The position numbers and the translations under genes were made by a program. 52,739 nt of DNA, taken from contig CAJVZR010000025.1 of assembly GCA_913019965.1 (NCBI GenBank), positions 1 to 52,739 of the forward strand, read 5' to 3'. The DNA comes from an uncultured Oleispira sp. Lineage in GTDB: Bacteria; Pseudomonadota; Gammaproteobacteria; Pseudomonadales; Oceanobacteraceae. Under the pieces are notes generated by a model. It was not told the origin of the DNA and ran no database searches. It saw only the letters and a program-made list of their open reading frames with translations. Positions 26,255-34,891 of the stretch are shown here, piece by piece (the first letter of the stretch is position 1; every line of letters starts with the position of its first letter).

Positions 26255-27826
26255 ATGTTCCAAGAATTCATAAAAACGTTCTCACCAAATGTGAAGAACG
26301 ATACTTTATCCGGCTTAACCGTGGCACTCGCCTTGGTTCCTGAAGCCGTAGCGTTTGCTTTCGTCGCAGGTGTTCATCCTCTTACTGGTCTTTATGCAGC
26401 CTTCATGGTGGGTTTAATTACTGCCATTATGGGTGGTCGTCCAGGTATGATCTCTGGTGCTACGGGCGCATTAGCGGTTGTAATGGTTGCCTTAGTTGCC
26501 CAGGCTGAACGTGATTTTGGCGCTGGCATGGGGCCGCAATATTTATTTGCCACAGTGGTATTGATGGGGATTATCCAAATCGGTGCGGGTTGGCTGAAAT
26601 TGGGTAAATTCATTCGCATCGTTCCTTATCCTGTGATGCTGGGCTTCGTGAATGGCCTAGCCATCGTTATTTTCCTTGCACAGATTCCTCAGCTTCAAGA
26701 ATCGACACCGGGTGGTAAGTGGGGTTGGACTGAGGGTACTTGGTTAGCCGGGAACGAGTTGTTTATTATGCTTGGCTTAATCGCTGCAACTATGTTCATT
26801 ACTCACTTCCTACCAAAAGTAACTAAGGCGATTCCTTCTGCTTTGGCCGGTATCTTAGTAGTGAGCTTGATCGTAATAGGTCTAGATCTAAATACTAAAA
26901 CTGTGGGCGATTTGGCCAGTATTGCGGGTGGCTTACCAGAGTTTGCAGCCCCCAACGTTCCTCTGACGCTGGATACCTTGTTATTCATTCTGCCTTTTGC
27001 CGTTATTCTTGCCGCGATTGGTTTAATCGAATCCTTACTAACAATCACAGTAATCGACGAAATGACTGATACTCGTGGTAAAGGCAACAAAGAATGTGTT
27101 GCTCAGGGTACAGCTAACGTTGCTACTGGCTTCTTTGGTGGTATGGGCGGTTGTGCCATGATTGGTCAGTCGATGATCAATGTGAACTCAGGTGGTCGTG
27201 GTCGTTTATCCGGTATTGCCGCTGCTTTGTTCTTATTAAGCTTTATCTTGTTTGCCTCACCCCTCATCGAGCAAATTCCAATTGCTGCCTTAACGGGCGT
27301 GATGTTCATGGTAGTTATCGGTACGTTCGAATGGTCTAGTTTCCGTATGATGCGTTCTATTCCCAAGCGTGATGCCTTTATTATTGTTCTAGTATCCGGT
27401 GTAACGGTTGTTACTGATTTGGCAGTTGCCGTCGTTGTTGGTGTTATCGTTGCGGCGTTGAGCTTCGCTTGGGAGCACGCTAAGCACATCTTCGCAATCC
27501 AGAAAACGGATGAAGATGGTACTAAGATCTATGAAATTAATGGTCCACTGTTCTTTGGCTCTGTTTCTAACTTTAAAGAGATCTTCACCCCTAAAGATGA
27601 TCCAGATAAAGTGATTATTGAGTTTAAAAATAGTCGTGTTGCCGATCACTCAGCGATTGAAGCGATCGACTCTCTTGCGGTACGTTATATTGCCGAAGGT
27701 AAAGAGCTTCACTTACGTCACTTAAGTCCTGAATGTCGCCAGTTATTGAAGAATGCCGGTGACCTTTGTGACGTGAATGTGATGGAAGATCCAAACTATC
27801 GTGTTGCGGTTGATAAACTAGCTTAA
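26255..27826 (+). CDS. SulP-family anion transporter with STAS domain
   Basis: 523-residue inner-membrane protein. The N-terminal transport domain (about 1-420) shows the SulP pattern: DTLSGLTVALALVPEAVAFA, GRPGMISGATGALAVVM and, later, GFFGGMGGCAMIGQSMINVN. The C-terminal part (about 430-523) is a STAS domain (IYEINGPLFFGSVSNFKEIF, VIIEFKNSRVADHSAIEAID). Members carry sulfate, bicarbonate or dicarboxylates; the substrate is not certain here, and no sulfur-assimilation gene is nearby. RBS GGTTGGAAG before the ATG. Followed by a terminator shared with the convergent histidine kinase. Confidence 0.92.
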   Translation: MFQEFIKTFSPNVKNDTLSGLTVALALVPEAVAFAFVAGVHPLTGLYAAFMVGLITAIMGGRPGMISGATGALAVVMVALVAQAERDFGAGMGPQYLFATVVLMGIIQIGAGWLKLGKFIRIVPYPVMLGFVNGLAIVIFLAQIPQLQESTPGGKWGWTEGTWLAGNELFIMLGLIAATMFITHFLPKVTKAIPSALAGILVVSLIVIGLDLNTKTVGDLASIAGGLPEFAAPNVPLTLDTLLFILPFAVILAAIGLIESLLTITVIDEMTDTRGKGNKECVAQGTANVATGFFGGMGGCAMIGQSMINVNSGGRGRLSGIAAALFLLSFILFASPLIEQIPIAALTGVMFMVVIGTFEWSSFRMMRSIPKRDAFIIVLVSGVTVVTDLAVAVVVGVIVAALSFAWEHAKHIFAIQKTDEDGTKIYEINGPLFFGSVSNFKEIFTPKDDPDKVIIEFKNSRVADHSAIEAIDSLAVRYIAEGKELHLRHLSPECRQLLKNAGDLCDVNVMEDPNYRVAVDKLA

Positions 27827-27858
27827 GCTAGTCTATCCTCTCGTTAATTTCGAGACAT

Positions 27859-27898
27859 AAAAAAGCCCCACAGCAGTCACTGCAGTGGGGCTTTTTTT
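27859..27898. terminator. Bidirectional rho-independent terminator
   Basis: Stem GCCCCACAGCAG / CTGCAGTGGGGC (one mismatch) with TCA loop, flanked by A-run and T-run. Lies between the convergent SulP and histidine kinase genes. Confidence 0.92.
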
Positions 27899-27914
27899 GT
27901 TTTTAAGGTATCAC

Positions 27915-29498
27915 TTAATTCGCAGTAGGCTCAGGTAACTGTTCTAGCTTGCAAGGAATGGTGATCATAAAGGCACAGCCCTGTGAGGCCTGTTGTAGCT
28001 GAATCGACCCTTGGAGGGTTTGGTTCACTAAGTTATAAACTAGGTGCATGCCTAGCCCAGTACCACCATAGCCTCGCTTAGTGGTATAGAAGGGCTCAAA
28101 GATTTTCAATTGGGACTCTTTGCTTAAGCCTTTACCATCGTCGGCATATAAAATTTCAATGCTCGCACCTTGCCGTGAGGCTTCTATGGTTATACAACCA
28201 TCGTTAATGCCTTCAAAACCGTGCAGAAGGCTATTCATAATTAAGTTAGTGATGACTTGGCTGAGTGCGCCTGGATAGCCAATAAGATCGAGATCATTTG
28301 GACAGTTAATTTTAACTTCATGCTTGGTCATTTTTAACTTAGGGTGCAGGGTTGATAAGATCTCTTGCAAATATTCTTCTAGGTTAAAGCGGCGTAGCGC
28401 TTCCCCTGCTTGATCTTCAGATACATGCTTAAAACTTTTGATCAACTTAGCGGCGCGTTCTAGATTCTTGCTTAAAATATCTACACTTTCTTCCATGCTG
28501 TGCATAAAATCGGTGAAATTTTGCTTCGAGATATTCCCCGTCTCAAAGCGCTGATTCATGTCGCGGAAAATATCTTTGATAAATGAATGGGTTGTAATGC
28601 AGAGGCCAATGGGGGTATTAATCTCATGGGCAACCCCAGCCACCATGCCACCCAAGGATGATAATTTTTCCGATTCAATCAGCTGTGTTTGAGTATTACG
28701 CAAATTTTCTAGGGTCGTATGCAGTTCATCGATGGCATCTTGTAAATTTTGAGTTCGCTCTTCGACTCGTTGCTCTAATTGGCTATTAATCTCTGCCAGC
28801 TCTTGCTGGGCGGCTTCTTTATCTTTTAGTTCTTGGTCAATTTCAACGGTAAGTTGATTGAATGAATTCACTACCGCTGATAGTTCGTCGTTATAAGCTT
28901 CTCGTTGCAAGGTCAGATGTTGATGCTCTTCACTATTGTTTTTGTTTTCTAACTGACGGTTTAAGTCAATGAGGTGGCGAGTGATAATTCGATGTACGCG
29001 CCATAATAAGAGGATCGCAAGTAGGATGCCGGCGACCATTTGCATGGTAATAATCTTCTCAGCAGATTGAATGATGTTTTTCAGGATACTTTCACGAGCA
29101 AAGCCAATTTCTAACTCACCAATGACTCGACTGGTATGTTCAATGGGAATGACAAAATGGTCATCTTGGGGAGAGTCAGAAACTTCCCCTTGTTCAAATA
29201 ACGTATCGTCGTCGCTAGAAATTCGTACATAACCGATATAATACAGATTGCTGATGCCATCCCCTTGTACATTGATTTGCTTGCTATCAAAGTGCCATAA
29301 CGCGTTGGCTAATGAGGTCATATGGCTTGATTGAATTTCAACAACTCGGGTATGAAACTGTTTTTCCTCTTCTTTATAATTGATGTAGATGAGCACAGCA
29401 GTAGCGAAGCCGTTGATGACAATGGATGCTAAGACAATGCTAATGGCAATTCGCCAAGCAATAGGGACGCTCTTTCTATTAAAAATGGTGAAATCCAT
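27915..29498 (-). CDS. Membrane sensor histidine kinase, orphan
   Basis: 527 residues. TM1 is about 16-38, a periplasmic sensor of about 110 residues follows (DDDTLFEQGEV, FVIPIEHTSRVIGELEIGFA), TM2 is about 150-166, then a linker that becomes a long coiled coil rich in Glu and Gln (about 215-275). The H-box is GGMVAGVAHEINTPIG with phospho-acceptor His291. N-box NLIMNSLLHGF (Asn422), G1 DDGKGLS and G2 GGTGLGMHL complete the HATPase. No response regulator gene is next to it, so its partner is elsewhere. The ligand of the sensor is unknown. No strong RBS. Confidence 0.9.
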   Translation of the reverse strand: MDFTIFNRKSVPIAWRIAISIVLASIVINGFATAVLIYINYKEEEKQFHTRVVEIQSSHMTSLANALWHFDSKQINVQGDGISNLYYIGYVRISSDDDTLFEQGEVSDSPQDDHFVIPIEHTSRVIGELEIGFARESILKNIIQSAEKIITMQMVAGILLAILLLWRVHRIITRHLIDLNRQLENKNNSEEHQHLTLQREAYNDELSAVVNSFNQLTVEIDQELKDKEAAQQELAEINSQLEQRVEERTQNLQDAIDELHTTLENLRNTQTQLIESEKLSSLGGMVAGVAHEINTPIGLCITTHSFIKDIFRDMNQRFETGNISKQNFTDFMHSMEESVDILSKNLERAAKLIKSFKHVSEDQAGEALRRFNLEEYLQEILSTLHPKLKMTKHEVKINCPNDLDLIGYPGALSQVITNLIMNSLLHGFEGINDGCITIEASRQGASIEILYADDGKGLSKESQLKIFEPFYTTKRGYGGTGLGMHLVYNLVNQTLQGSIQLQQASQGCAFMITIPCKLEQLPEPTAN

Positions 29499-29642
29499 AT
29501 TTAGTAATTACGAATAAACTCTGCAATAAGTGTAGTTAGTTTTTACTATGCTGGACAGAAATAGGCTAACTTTTATCTCAACTTTTTATCCTTTATGAGT
29601 ATTGCTTGGCCTAAATAGATGTATTTTATTGAAATAGAGCTG

Positions 29643-29664
29643 TTCCCCCCTGAGTTGGGGGGAA
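29643..29664. terminator. GC-rich hairpin after the third RND pump gene
   Basis: TTCCCCCC / GGGGGGAA stem of 8 bp with a 6-base loop, 17 bases past the pump stop as read on the minus strand. No T-run on that strand, so it may be an mRNA-end stabiliser or weak terminator. Confidence 0.5.
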
Positions 29665-29680
29665 TTTAAGGGGAATGGTA

Positions 29681-32600
29681 TTAACTTCTTGGCTTTTTCA
29701 GAACAAAGAATAATAACGGGATCAGTATCAGGGTGAGTAAAGTCGATACCAAAATACCGAAGATTAGTGAGATCGCGAGTCCATTAAAAATAGGGTCATC
29801 TAAGATAAAGAAAGCCCCTGTCATGGCGGCAACCCCTGTTAGAATGATGGGCTTTGCCCGTACCGCGGCGGATTCAATCACTGCACGCTCTAAGGCAATT
29901 CCTTGGGCAATTTGTTGATTGATAAAATCGACCAACAAAATTGAATTACGCACAATAATTCCCGCAAGAGCGATCATGCCAATCATCGACGTTGCGGTGA
30001 ACTGAGCACCGAATAAAGCATGCCCCGGCATAACTCCAATAATGGTGAGTGGGATTGGGGCCATAATCACCAGCGGGATGCTATAAGAGCGAAATTGGGC
30101 AACCACCAATAGATAGATCAAGATCATGCCAATGCCATACGCAATGCCCATGTCACGGAAAGTTTCATAAGTGATTTGCCACTCACCATCCCATTTGATT
30201 TCTATATCTTGTGTGGTATCCGGGGTACCGGGCTGGGCAATGAATTTCTGCTGCCAAGACGCTTGTTGCTCGGTCATTCGGCCGGCGATATCAAACAGTC
30301 CGTATAATGGGCTATCTAAAGGTCCCGCCATATCGGCGGTTACAAACATAACGGGGCGTTGATTTTTATGATAAATCGTTTGCTCGATACGGGTTTGTTC
30401 GATCGCAACCACTTCGCTTAACGCGATCAATTGCCCCTGATTGTTTTTGACCTTGAGGGCCAATATTTGATCAAAGTGGTCACGATAGCTTTGATCAAGG
30501 TGAAGGCGCATAGGCAGTGCGTATTTTTGCTGTTCGCTATGTAGAAAACCTATGTCCAAGCCTGAAGTGGCGGTAACGATGGCTTGGTTAATCGTTGGCT
30601 CATCAAGGCCTAATAAGGCAGCGCGATTACGCTCGATCACCAGATTCCATTGTTGTTGTGGGGCATCAACCCAGGTATCGATATCGACCACGTCATCCGC
30701 TTGCTGAAAGATCTGGCTGAGTTCTTTGGCAGCGCTTAGTTGCTGTGAATACGTCAAACCGTAAACTTCAGCACTGATAGGTGCCATGACCGGAGGACCC
30801 GGAGGCACTTCTACGATTTTTACGTTGGCATTAAATCGCTTACCGATGGCTTGCAATGGTTCTCTTAAGTTTAAGGCAATGTCGTGACTTTGGCGCTGGC
30901 GCTGAGATTTATCCACTAGGTTAATCTGCAGATCTCCTTGATGAGGTGCTTGACGTAGATAATATTGACGCACTAGGCCATTGAAGTTAATCGGCGCAGC
31001 ACTGCCGCTATAGAGTTCGATATCTTTCACTTCTTCGATACCAATCACATGGTCAGAGAGTTCATCCAATACTCGTAAAGTTTGCTCTAAACTCGTGCCT
31101 TCAGGCATATCAACAATGATCTGTAGCTCTGATTTATTATCAAAGGGCAGCATTTTTAGCACTACGATCTTCATGGCGGGTAATGCGACCGCCAGTAGAA
31201 TTAATATCAGGGTAGCGCTCAATAGCCCCCAGCGATTACGGCGCGCATGGGAACCCATAATAAAAGGCGACATGATGCGATTGAAAAACTGGTAGGCGCG
31301 AGTATCAGAACTGCCTTCCGTATAATCAGAGCTGTTAGCCGAATCTGGTTGGCCACTTGAATGATCGCTTGAATGATCGTTATGGTTTAATAATTTATAA
31401 GATAACCAAGGAGTCACGATAAAGGCGACCAATAACGAGATCAGCATGCCTGTAGACGCGTTAATAGGAATAGGGCTCATGTAAGGACCCATAAGACCTG
31501 AAACGAAAGCCATTGGCATCAAAGCTGCAATCACTGTAAAAGTCGCAAGAATGGTTGGGCTGCCAACTTCATCTACGGCTTTTGGAATTAAGCTTAATAA
31601 GTTGGTCTTTTTACTTTTATCTAATTGCATGTGACGGTGAATATTTTCAACCACCACAATCGCATCATCAACCAAGATACCAATGGAGAAGATCAGCGCG
31701 AACAGTGAAACTCGGTTGAGGGTAAAGCCCCATACCCAAGACGCAAATAAAGTAAGCGCAAGGGTAATGAAAATAGCACTGCCTACGATAATCGCTTCAC
31801 GCCAGCTCATGGTCGCTAATACCAGTAGTACTACGGCGAAGGTAGCAAATAAGAGTTTACCCATCAGCTTGTTGGATTTGTTTTCTGCCGTAATACCATA
31901 GTTACGGGTTTCGGTAATAGTGACAGAATCTGGGATTAATCGATTCTGCAAGCGCAGTAAGCGTTCACTAATAGCATTGGTAATATCCACAGCATTGGTG
32001 CCAGGCTGTTTAGCAATCGCTAGGGTTACGGCAGGGCTGGCATTAGGATTTTCTGGGGTTTTTATCAGTACATAATTATTGGGCTTATCTGCTTGCTGGG
32101 TAATTGTCGCGATATCACCAAGATATAAGATACCTTGATTATTCTGGGCTGCTGCAGAACGACCAATGACTAAGTTTTCGATATCACTAATCGTTTTTAG
32201 AAAGCTCCCAGCTTGTAATTTAATTACCTGATTATTGGCGATGATTGGGGTTAGTTGACCGCCGGAATTCGCACTCGCAAGGCGCTGACTGATATCAGCG
32301 AAGCTAATGTTATGGCCATTCATTTTGATGGGGTCCAGCTCAATACTCAGCACTGAATTATGCTGGCCAAGGGTATAGATATCCCGGGTTCCCGAGATGG
32401 TTTTTAACTCGGTTTCCAAACTATGGGCTAGGCGGGTGAGATCTTCATGGCTATAGCGATTATCTTTACTTGAAAGGGTTAGCGCCATAATTGGCACATC
32501 ATCAATGCCCATCGGTTTGATAATTGGCTTGGGGATGTTCAATCCCGCAGGAAACCAATCGCCGTGGGATTCCACTTGGTTATAAAGATTAACAATGGCG

Positions 32601-32989
32601 CTCTGTCTAGGAATCCCCACGTCAAAGGCTACGGTTAATACCGCTTGTCCTGGAGAGCTTATTGAGAAAATGTCATCAACACCGGCTAGTTCTGATAGCA
32701 CTTGTTGAGCGGGAATTGAAATGAGCTGTTCAACTTCTTTTGCGCTTGCTCCGGGATAGCTGATGAAAATATTGGCAAAGGTTACATCAATTTGTGGCTC
32801 TTCTTCTTTTGGTGTGACCACGATGGCAAAAAAACCTAATAGCAGGGCGACAAGTGCTAATAGCGGGGTTAACGCTGAATTTTGAAAACTTGCAGCCATT
32901 AAGCCTGCGATTCCCATTTTTCCTGGCTCGGTCGTTGAATTGCTGGCGCTGGGGTTTGAGTTATTAGGATCTGAGTTATGAGTATTCAT
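29681..32989 (-). CDS. RND efflux pump, inner-membrane permease
   Basis: 1102-residue pump. A polar N-terminal extension of about 28 residues rich in Asn and Ser precedes TM1. The first porter domain starts KEEEPQIDVTFANIFISYPG. TM4 is FSIGILVDDAIVVVENIHRH with the Asp pair, and TM10 is LAGIIVRNSILLVDFIN, with Arg in place of the usual Lys. An insert rich in Ser, Asp and His (about residues 545-565) lies in the cytoplasmic loop between the two halves. It begins 2 bases after the adaptor stop, so the pair is coupled. Substrate unknown; no outer-membrane channel in the window. Confidence 0.9.
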   Translation of the reverse strand: MNTHNSDPNNSNPSASNSTTEPGKMGIAGLMAASFQNSALTPLLALVALLLGFFAIVVTPKEEEPQIDVTFANIFISYPGASAKEVEQLISIPAQQVLSELAGVDDIFSISSPGQAVLTVAFDVGIPRQSAIVNLYNQVESHGDWFPAGLNIPKPIIKPMGIDDVPIMALTLSSKDNRYSHEDLTRLAHSLETELKTISGTRDIYTLGQHNSVLSIELDPIKMNGHNISFADISQRLASANSGGQLTPIIANNQVIKLQAGSFLKTISDIENLVIGRSAAAQNNQGILYLGDIATITQQADKPNNYVLIKTPENPNASPAVTLAIAKQPGTNAVDITNAISERLLRLQNRLIPDSVTITETRNYGITAENKSNKLMGKLLFATFAVVLLVLATMSWREAIIVGSAIFITLALTLFASWVWGFTLNRVSLFALIFSIGILVDDAIVVVENIHRHMQLDKSKKTNLLSLIPKAVDEVGSPTILATFTVIAALMPMAFVSGLMGPYMSPIPINASTGMLISLLVAFIVTPWLSYKLLNHNDHSSDHSSGQPDSANSSDYTEGSSDTRAYQFFNRIMSPFIMGSHARRNRWGLLSATLILILLAVALPAMKIVVLKMLPFDNKSELQIIVDMPEGTSLEQTLRVLDELSDHVIGIEEVKDIELYSGSAAPINFNGLVRQYYLRQAPHQGDLQINLVDKSQRQRQSHDIALNLREPLQAIGKRFNANVKIVEVPPGPPVMAPISAEVYGLTYSQQLSAAKELSQIFQQADDVVDIDTWVDAPQQQWNLVIERNRAALLGLDEPTINQAIVTATSGLDIGFLHSEQQKYALPMRLHLDQSYRDHFDQILALKVKNNQGQLIALSEVVAIEQTRIEQTIYHKNQRPVMFVTADMAGPLDSPLYGLFDIAGRMTEQQASWQQKFIAQPGTPDTTQDIEIKWDGEWQITYETFRDMGIAYGIGMILIYLLVVAQFRSYSIPLVIMAPIPLTIIGVMPGHALFGAQFTATSMIGMIALAGIIVRNSILLVDFINQQIAQGIALERAVIESAAVRAKPIILTGVAAMTGAFFILDDPIFNGLAISLIFGILVSTLLTLILIPLLFFVLKKPRS

Positions 32990-32991
32990 AA

Positions 32992-34155
32992 TTATAGCCC
33001 CGAGCTGATTAATTTCGCTGCTTCAATAGCATGAAGCGCGATTTCTTCGTTGCTTTCTAATCCTGAACTGACTTCTACCAAGTCGATTGTATTATCTGCA
33101 GATTTTAACTTTTGCCCTAGGCGAACATAGCGCAATTTGAACTGCTGGTTTTTAGCATCTTTAATGAAAAGCTTGGCAACTTCCCCTTGTTGTAGGACGG
33201 CGGTTAGAGGAACATAAATCCCTTCACGCTCGCGGCTAGGTATCGCTACTTTCACCCAAGAACCTGGTAATAATGTTGAGTTATTAATCGTGGCAGAATC
33301 TATTTTAGCTAGCTCCATTTTAGGCAGGTCCAGTTTAGGCAAGTTAATGCGCGCACGCACACTGCTAAAACGGTTGTCGGCAAAAGGAAATAAGGTGATC
33401 GATTCCGCCGCAAAGCGCTGGCCTTGGTTAATAATGAATAGGTTATCCGCCTTGGCTGTCCCTAGGTGCTTGGATAGCTGTTTAGATAGTTGCTTAGCCA
33501 GGTGCATAGGAATATCGGTAATAGCCCGCAGTGCTTGCGGTGAAAAGCCCGTCATTAATGCTTGGCCTGGGTTTACCAGTTCACCCACTTGGACCATGCG
33601 TTGGCTTACGATCCCCGCATAAGGTGCCTTAATAAGCGTATAAGAAAGTTGCTCTTGGGCTTGTTTAGCGGCCGCTTGGGTAGCAACCACTGCTGCTTGG
33701 CTACTTTTGGCTCTGGCAATTGCGCTATCCAGCTCCCCTTGGGATAAAGTTTTTTTGGCGAATAGAGAGCGGTTACGCTTTAGTAAAATCTGAGCATCTT
33801 CATTCAACGCTTGAGCTTGAGCCACATTGGCTCTTGCCTGACTCAATAGAGCCTGTTGCTGGCTATCATTAATTCTAATGAGAATTTGGCCTGCTTCTAC
33901 CCGATCGTTGATATCAACGTTCACCGCTTCAACGATGCCCGAGGTTTGCGCCGAGATTGTACTTTGATTGATCGCTTCGAGCCTGGCATCAAGTTCGACA
34001 TACGAAGGCATAGTTTGAATTTGGGTGATTAAGGTTGGTAGCTCAGTTGATTTGAGCTCAGCCGCTATGCTTATGGGACTAGTACTGGTAAACAGGAGAG
34101 TGATTAAACTTAGGGCCACAGGGCTAATCGATTTTAAGTGCTGCATCATCAACAT
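32992..34155 (-). CDS. RND efflux periplasmic adaptor subunit
   Basis: 387 residues with a Sec-type signal (SPVALSLITLLFTSTSPISIAA, cleavage near residue 32). Lipoyl half STISAQTSGIVEAVNVDIND, hairpin rich in Gln and Ala (about 95-165), and second lipoyl half LIKAPYAGIVSQRMVQVGEL. A low-complexity stretch KQLSKQLSKHLG and a repeated LPKLDLPKMELAKID segment break the beta-barrel region, which is unusual. The start may be any of the clustered ATGs at 34155, 34149 or 34146; none has a strong RBS. Promoter and a perfect inverted repeat lie about 55-80 bp upstream. Coupled to the pump gene. Confidence 0.88.
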   Translation of the reverse strand: MLMMQHLKSISPVALSLITLLFTSTSPISIAAELKSTELPTLITQIQTMPSYVELDARLEAINQSTISAQTSGIVEAVNVDINDRVEAGQILIRINDSQQQALLSQARANVAQAQALNEDAQILLKRNRSLFAKKTLSQGELDSAIARAKSSQAAVVATQAAAKQAQEQLSYTLIKAPYAGIVSQRMVQVGELVNPGQALMTGFSPQALRAITDIPMHLAKQLSKQLSKHLGTAKADNLFIINQGQRFAAESITLFPFADNRFSSVRARINLPKLDLPKMELAKIDSATINNSTLLPGSWVKVAIPSREREGIYVPLTAVLQQGEVAKLFIKDAKNQQFKLRYVRLGQKLKSADNTIDLVEVSSGLESNEEIALHAIEAAKLISSGL

Positions 34156-34205
34156 AGGAGGCTCTCAATAAAAGGCTGATTTCAATAAAGGTCTGATCAA
34201 TGGAA

Positions 34206-34236
34206 TTACTATATTCCAATAAAGGAATATAGTAAA
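34206..34236 (-). promoter_or_regulatory. Promoter inside a perfect 12-bp inverted repeat (third RND pair)
   Basis: TTACTATATTCC (34206-34217) and its exact complement GGAATATAGTAA (34224-34235), 6 bases apart. Read on the minus strand, this contains TTTACT, a 17-base spacer and TATAGT, a near-consensus -35/-10 pair that falls on the two arms. A regulator bound here would block the promoter. No regulator gene is adjacent. Confidence 0.68.
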
Positions 34237-34257
34237 GTGGCCGTGATATAATGTCAG

Positions 34258-34872
34258 CTAAAAGCCTGAGCCCGGTTGAGCGAGGTAATCTTCTTCTTCA
34301 GGGGTCGAAGTTCTGTTTAAGAGTTGATTGCGGTGGGGAAAGCGACCAAAGCGAGCGATGACTTGTTGATGCTGGTGGGCATAATCGACAAAGCCCTTGG
34401 CGAGATCTGCAAAGCTGGCAGGCGCATCGCTAGCTAGTTGCTCAAACTTCTCAATGGCGAGGTTCTGCATATTCATTTGTTCACAATGTTCTAATGGCAG
34501 GTAGAAGAAGACTCTTTGCAAGGGCGTGAGCTTTTTATCCTCTCCTTGGCGGATGCCTTGCAAAGCCCAATGCAGAGCTAAACTGTCTTGAGTAAATGCT
34601 TGGGCATGGCTGCGATACATATTACGGCTGAATTGATCGAGTACAATAATGGCGGCTAGGCGACCTTGAGGAGTTTCAAACCATGATGGGTAATGGCCAG
34701 TTAATAAGGCTTTTAATGTCGGTTCAAAGCGTTGCTGAATATCGAGATCGATGGCTTCGTTTTTGCTCCACCAGAGTTTGCTTTGTTGCTTAGAAATTTC
34801 CTGGGCACTTCTGGGTTGAGCTTGCTCTGCATCGTTGCCAAACCAAAAATCTAATACCGTCTTCGCTTCCAT
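34258..34872 (-). CDS. DUF924 family protein
   Basis: 204 residues, soluble and helical (TPR-like family). Signature blocks: VLDFWFGNDA near the N-terminus, LWWSKNEAIDLDIQQRF, LAAIIVLDQFSRNMYR, FFYLPLEHCEQMNMQ and the C-terminal RFGRFPHRNQLLNR. I start at ATG 34872 (MEAKTVLDFW), which follows GGGGAAA; a longer frame to 34929 would overlap the cyclase gene and lacks a better RBS. The gene starts 19 bases after the cyclase stop on the same strand, so it may be transcribed with it. Molecular function unknown. Confidence 0.88.
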   Translation of the reverse strand: MEAKTVLDFWFGNDAEQAQPRSAQEISKQQSKLWWSKNEAIDLDIQQRFEPTLKALLTGHYPSWFETPQGRLAAIIVLDQFSRNMYRSHAQAFTQDSLALHWALQGIRQGEDKKLTPLQRVFFYLPLEHCEQMNMQNLAIEKFEQLASDAPASFADLAKGFVDYAHQHQQVIARFGRFPHRNQLLNRTSTPEEEDYLAQPGSGF

Positions 34873-34891
34873 TGAATTTCCCCGCGTTTCA

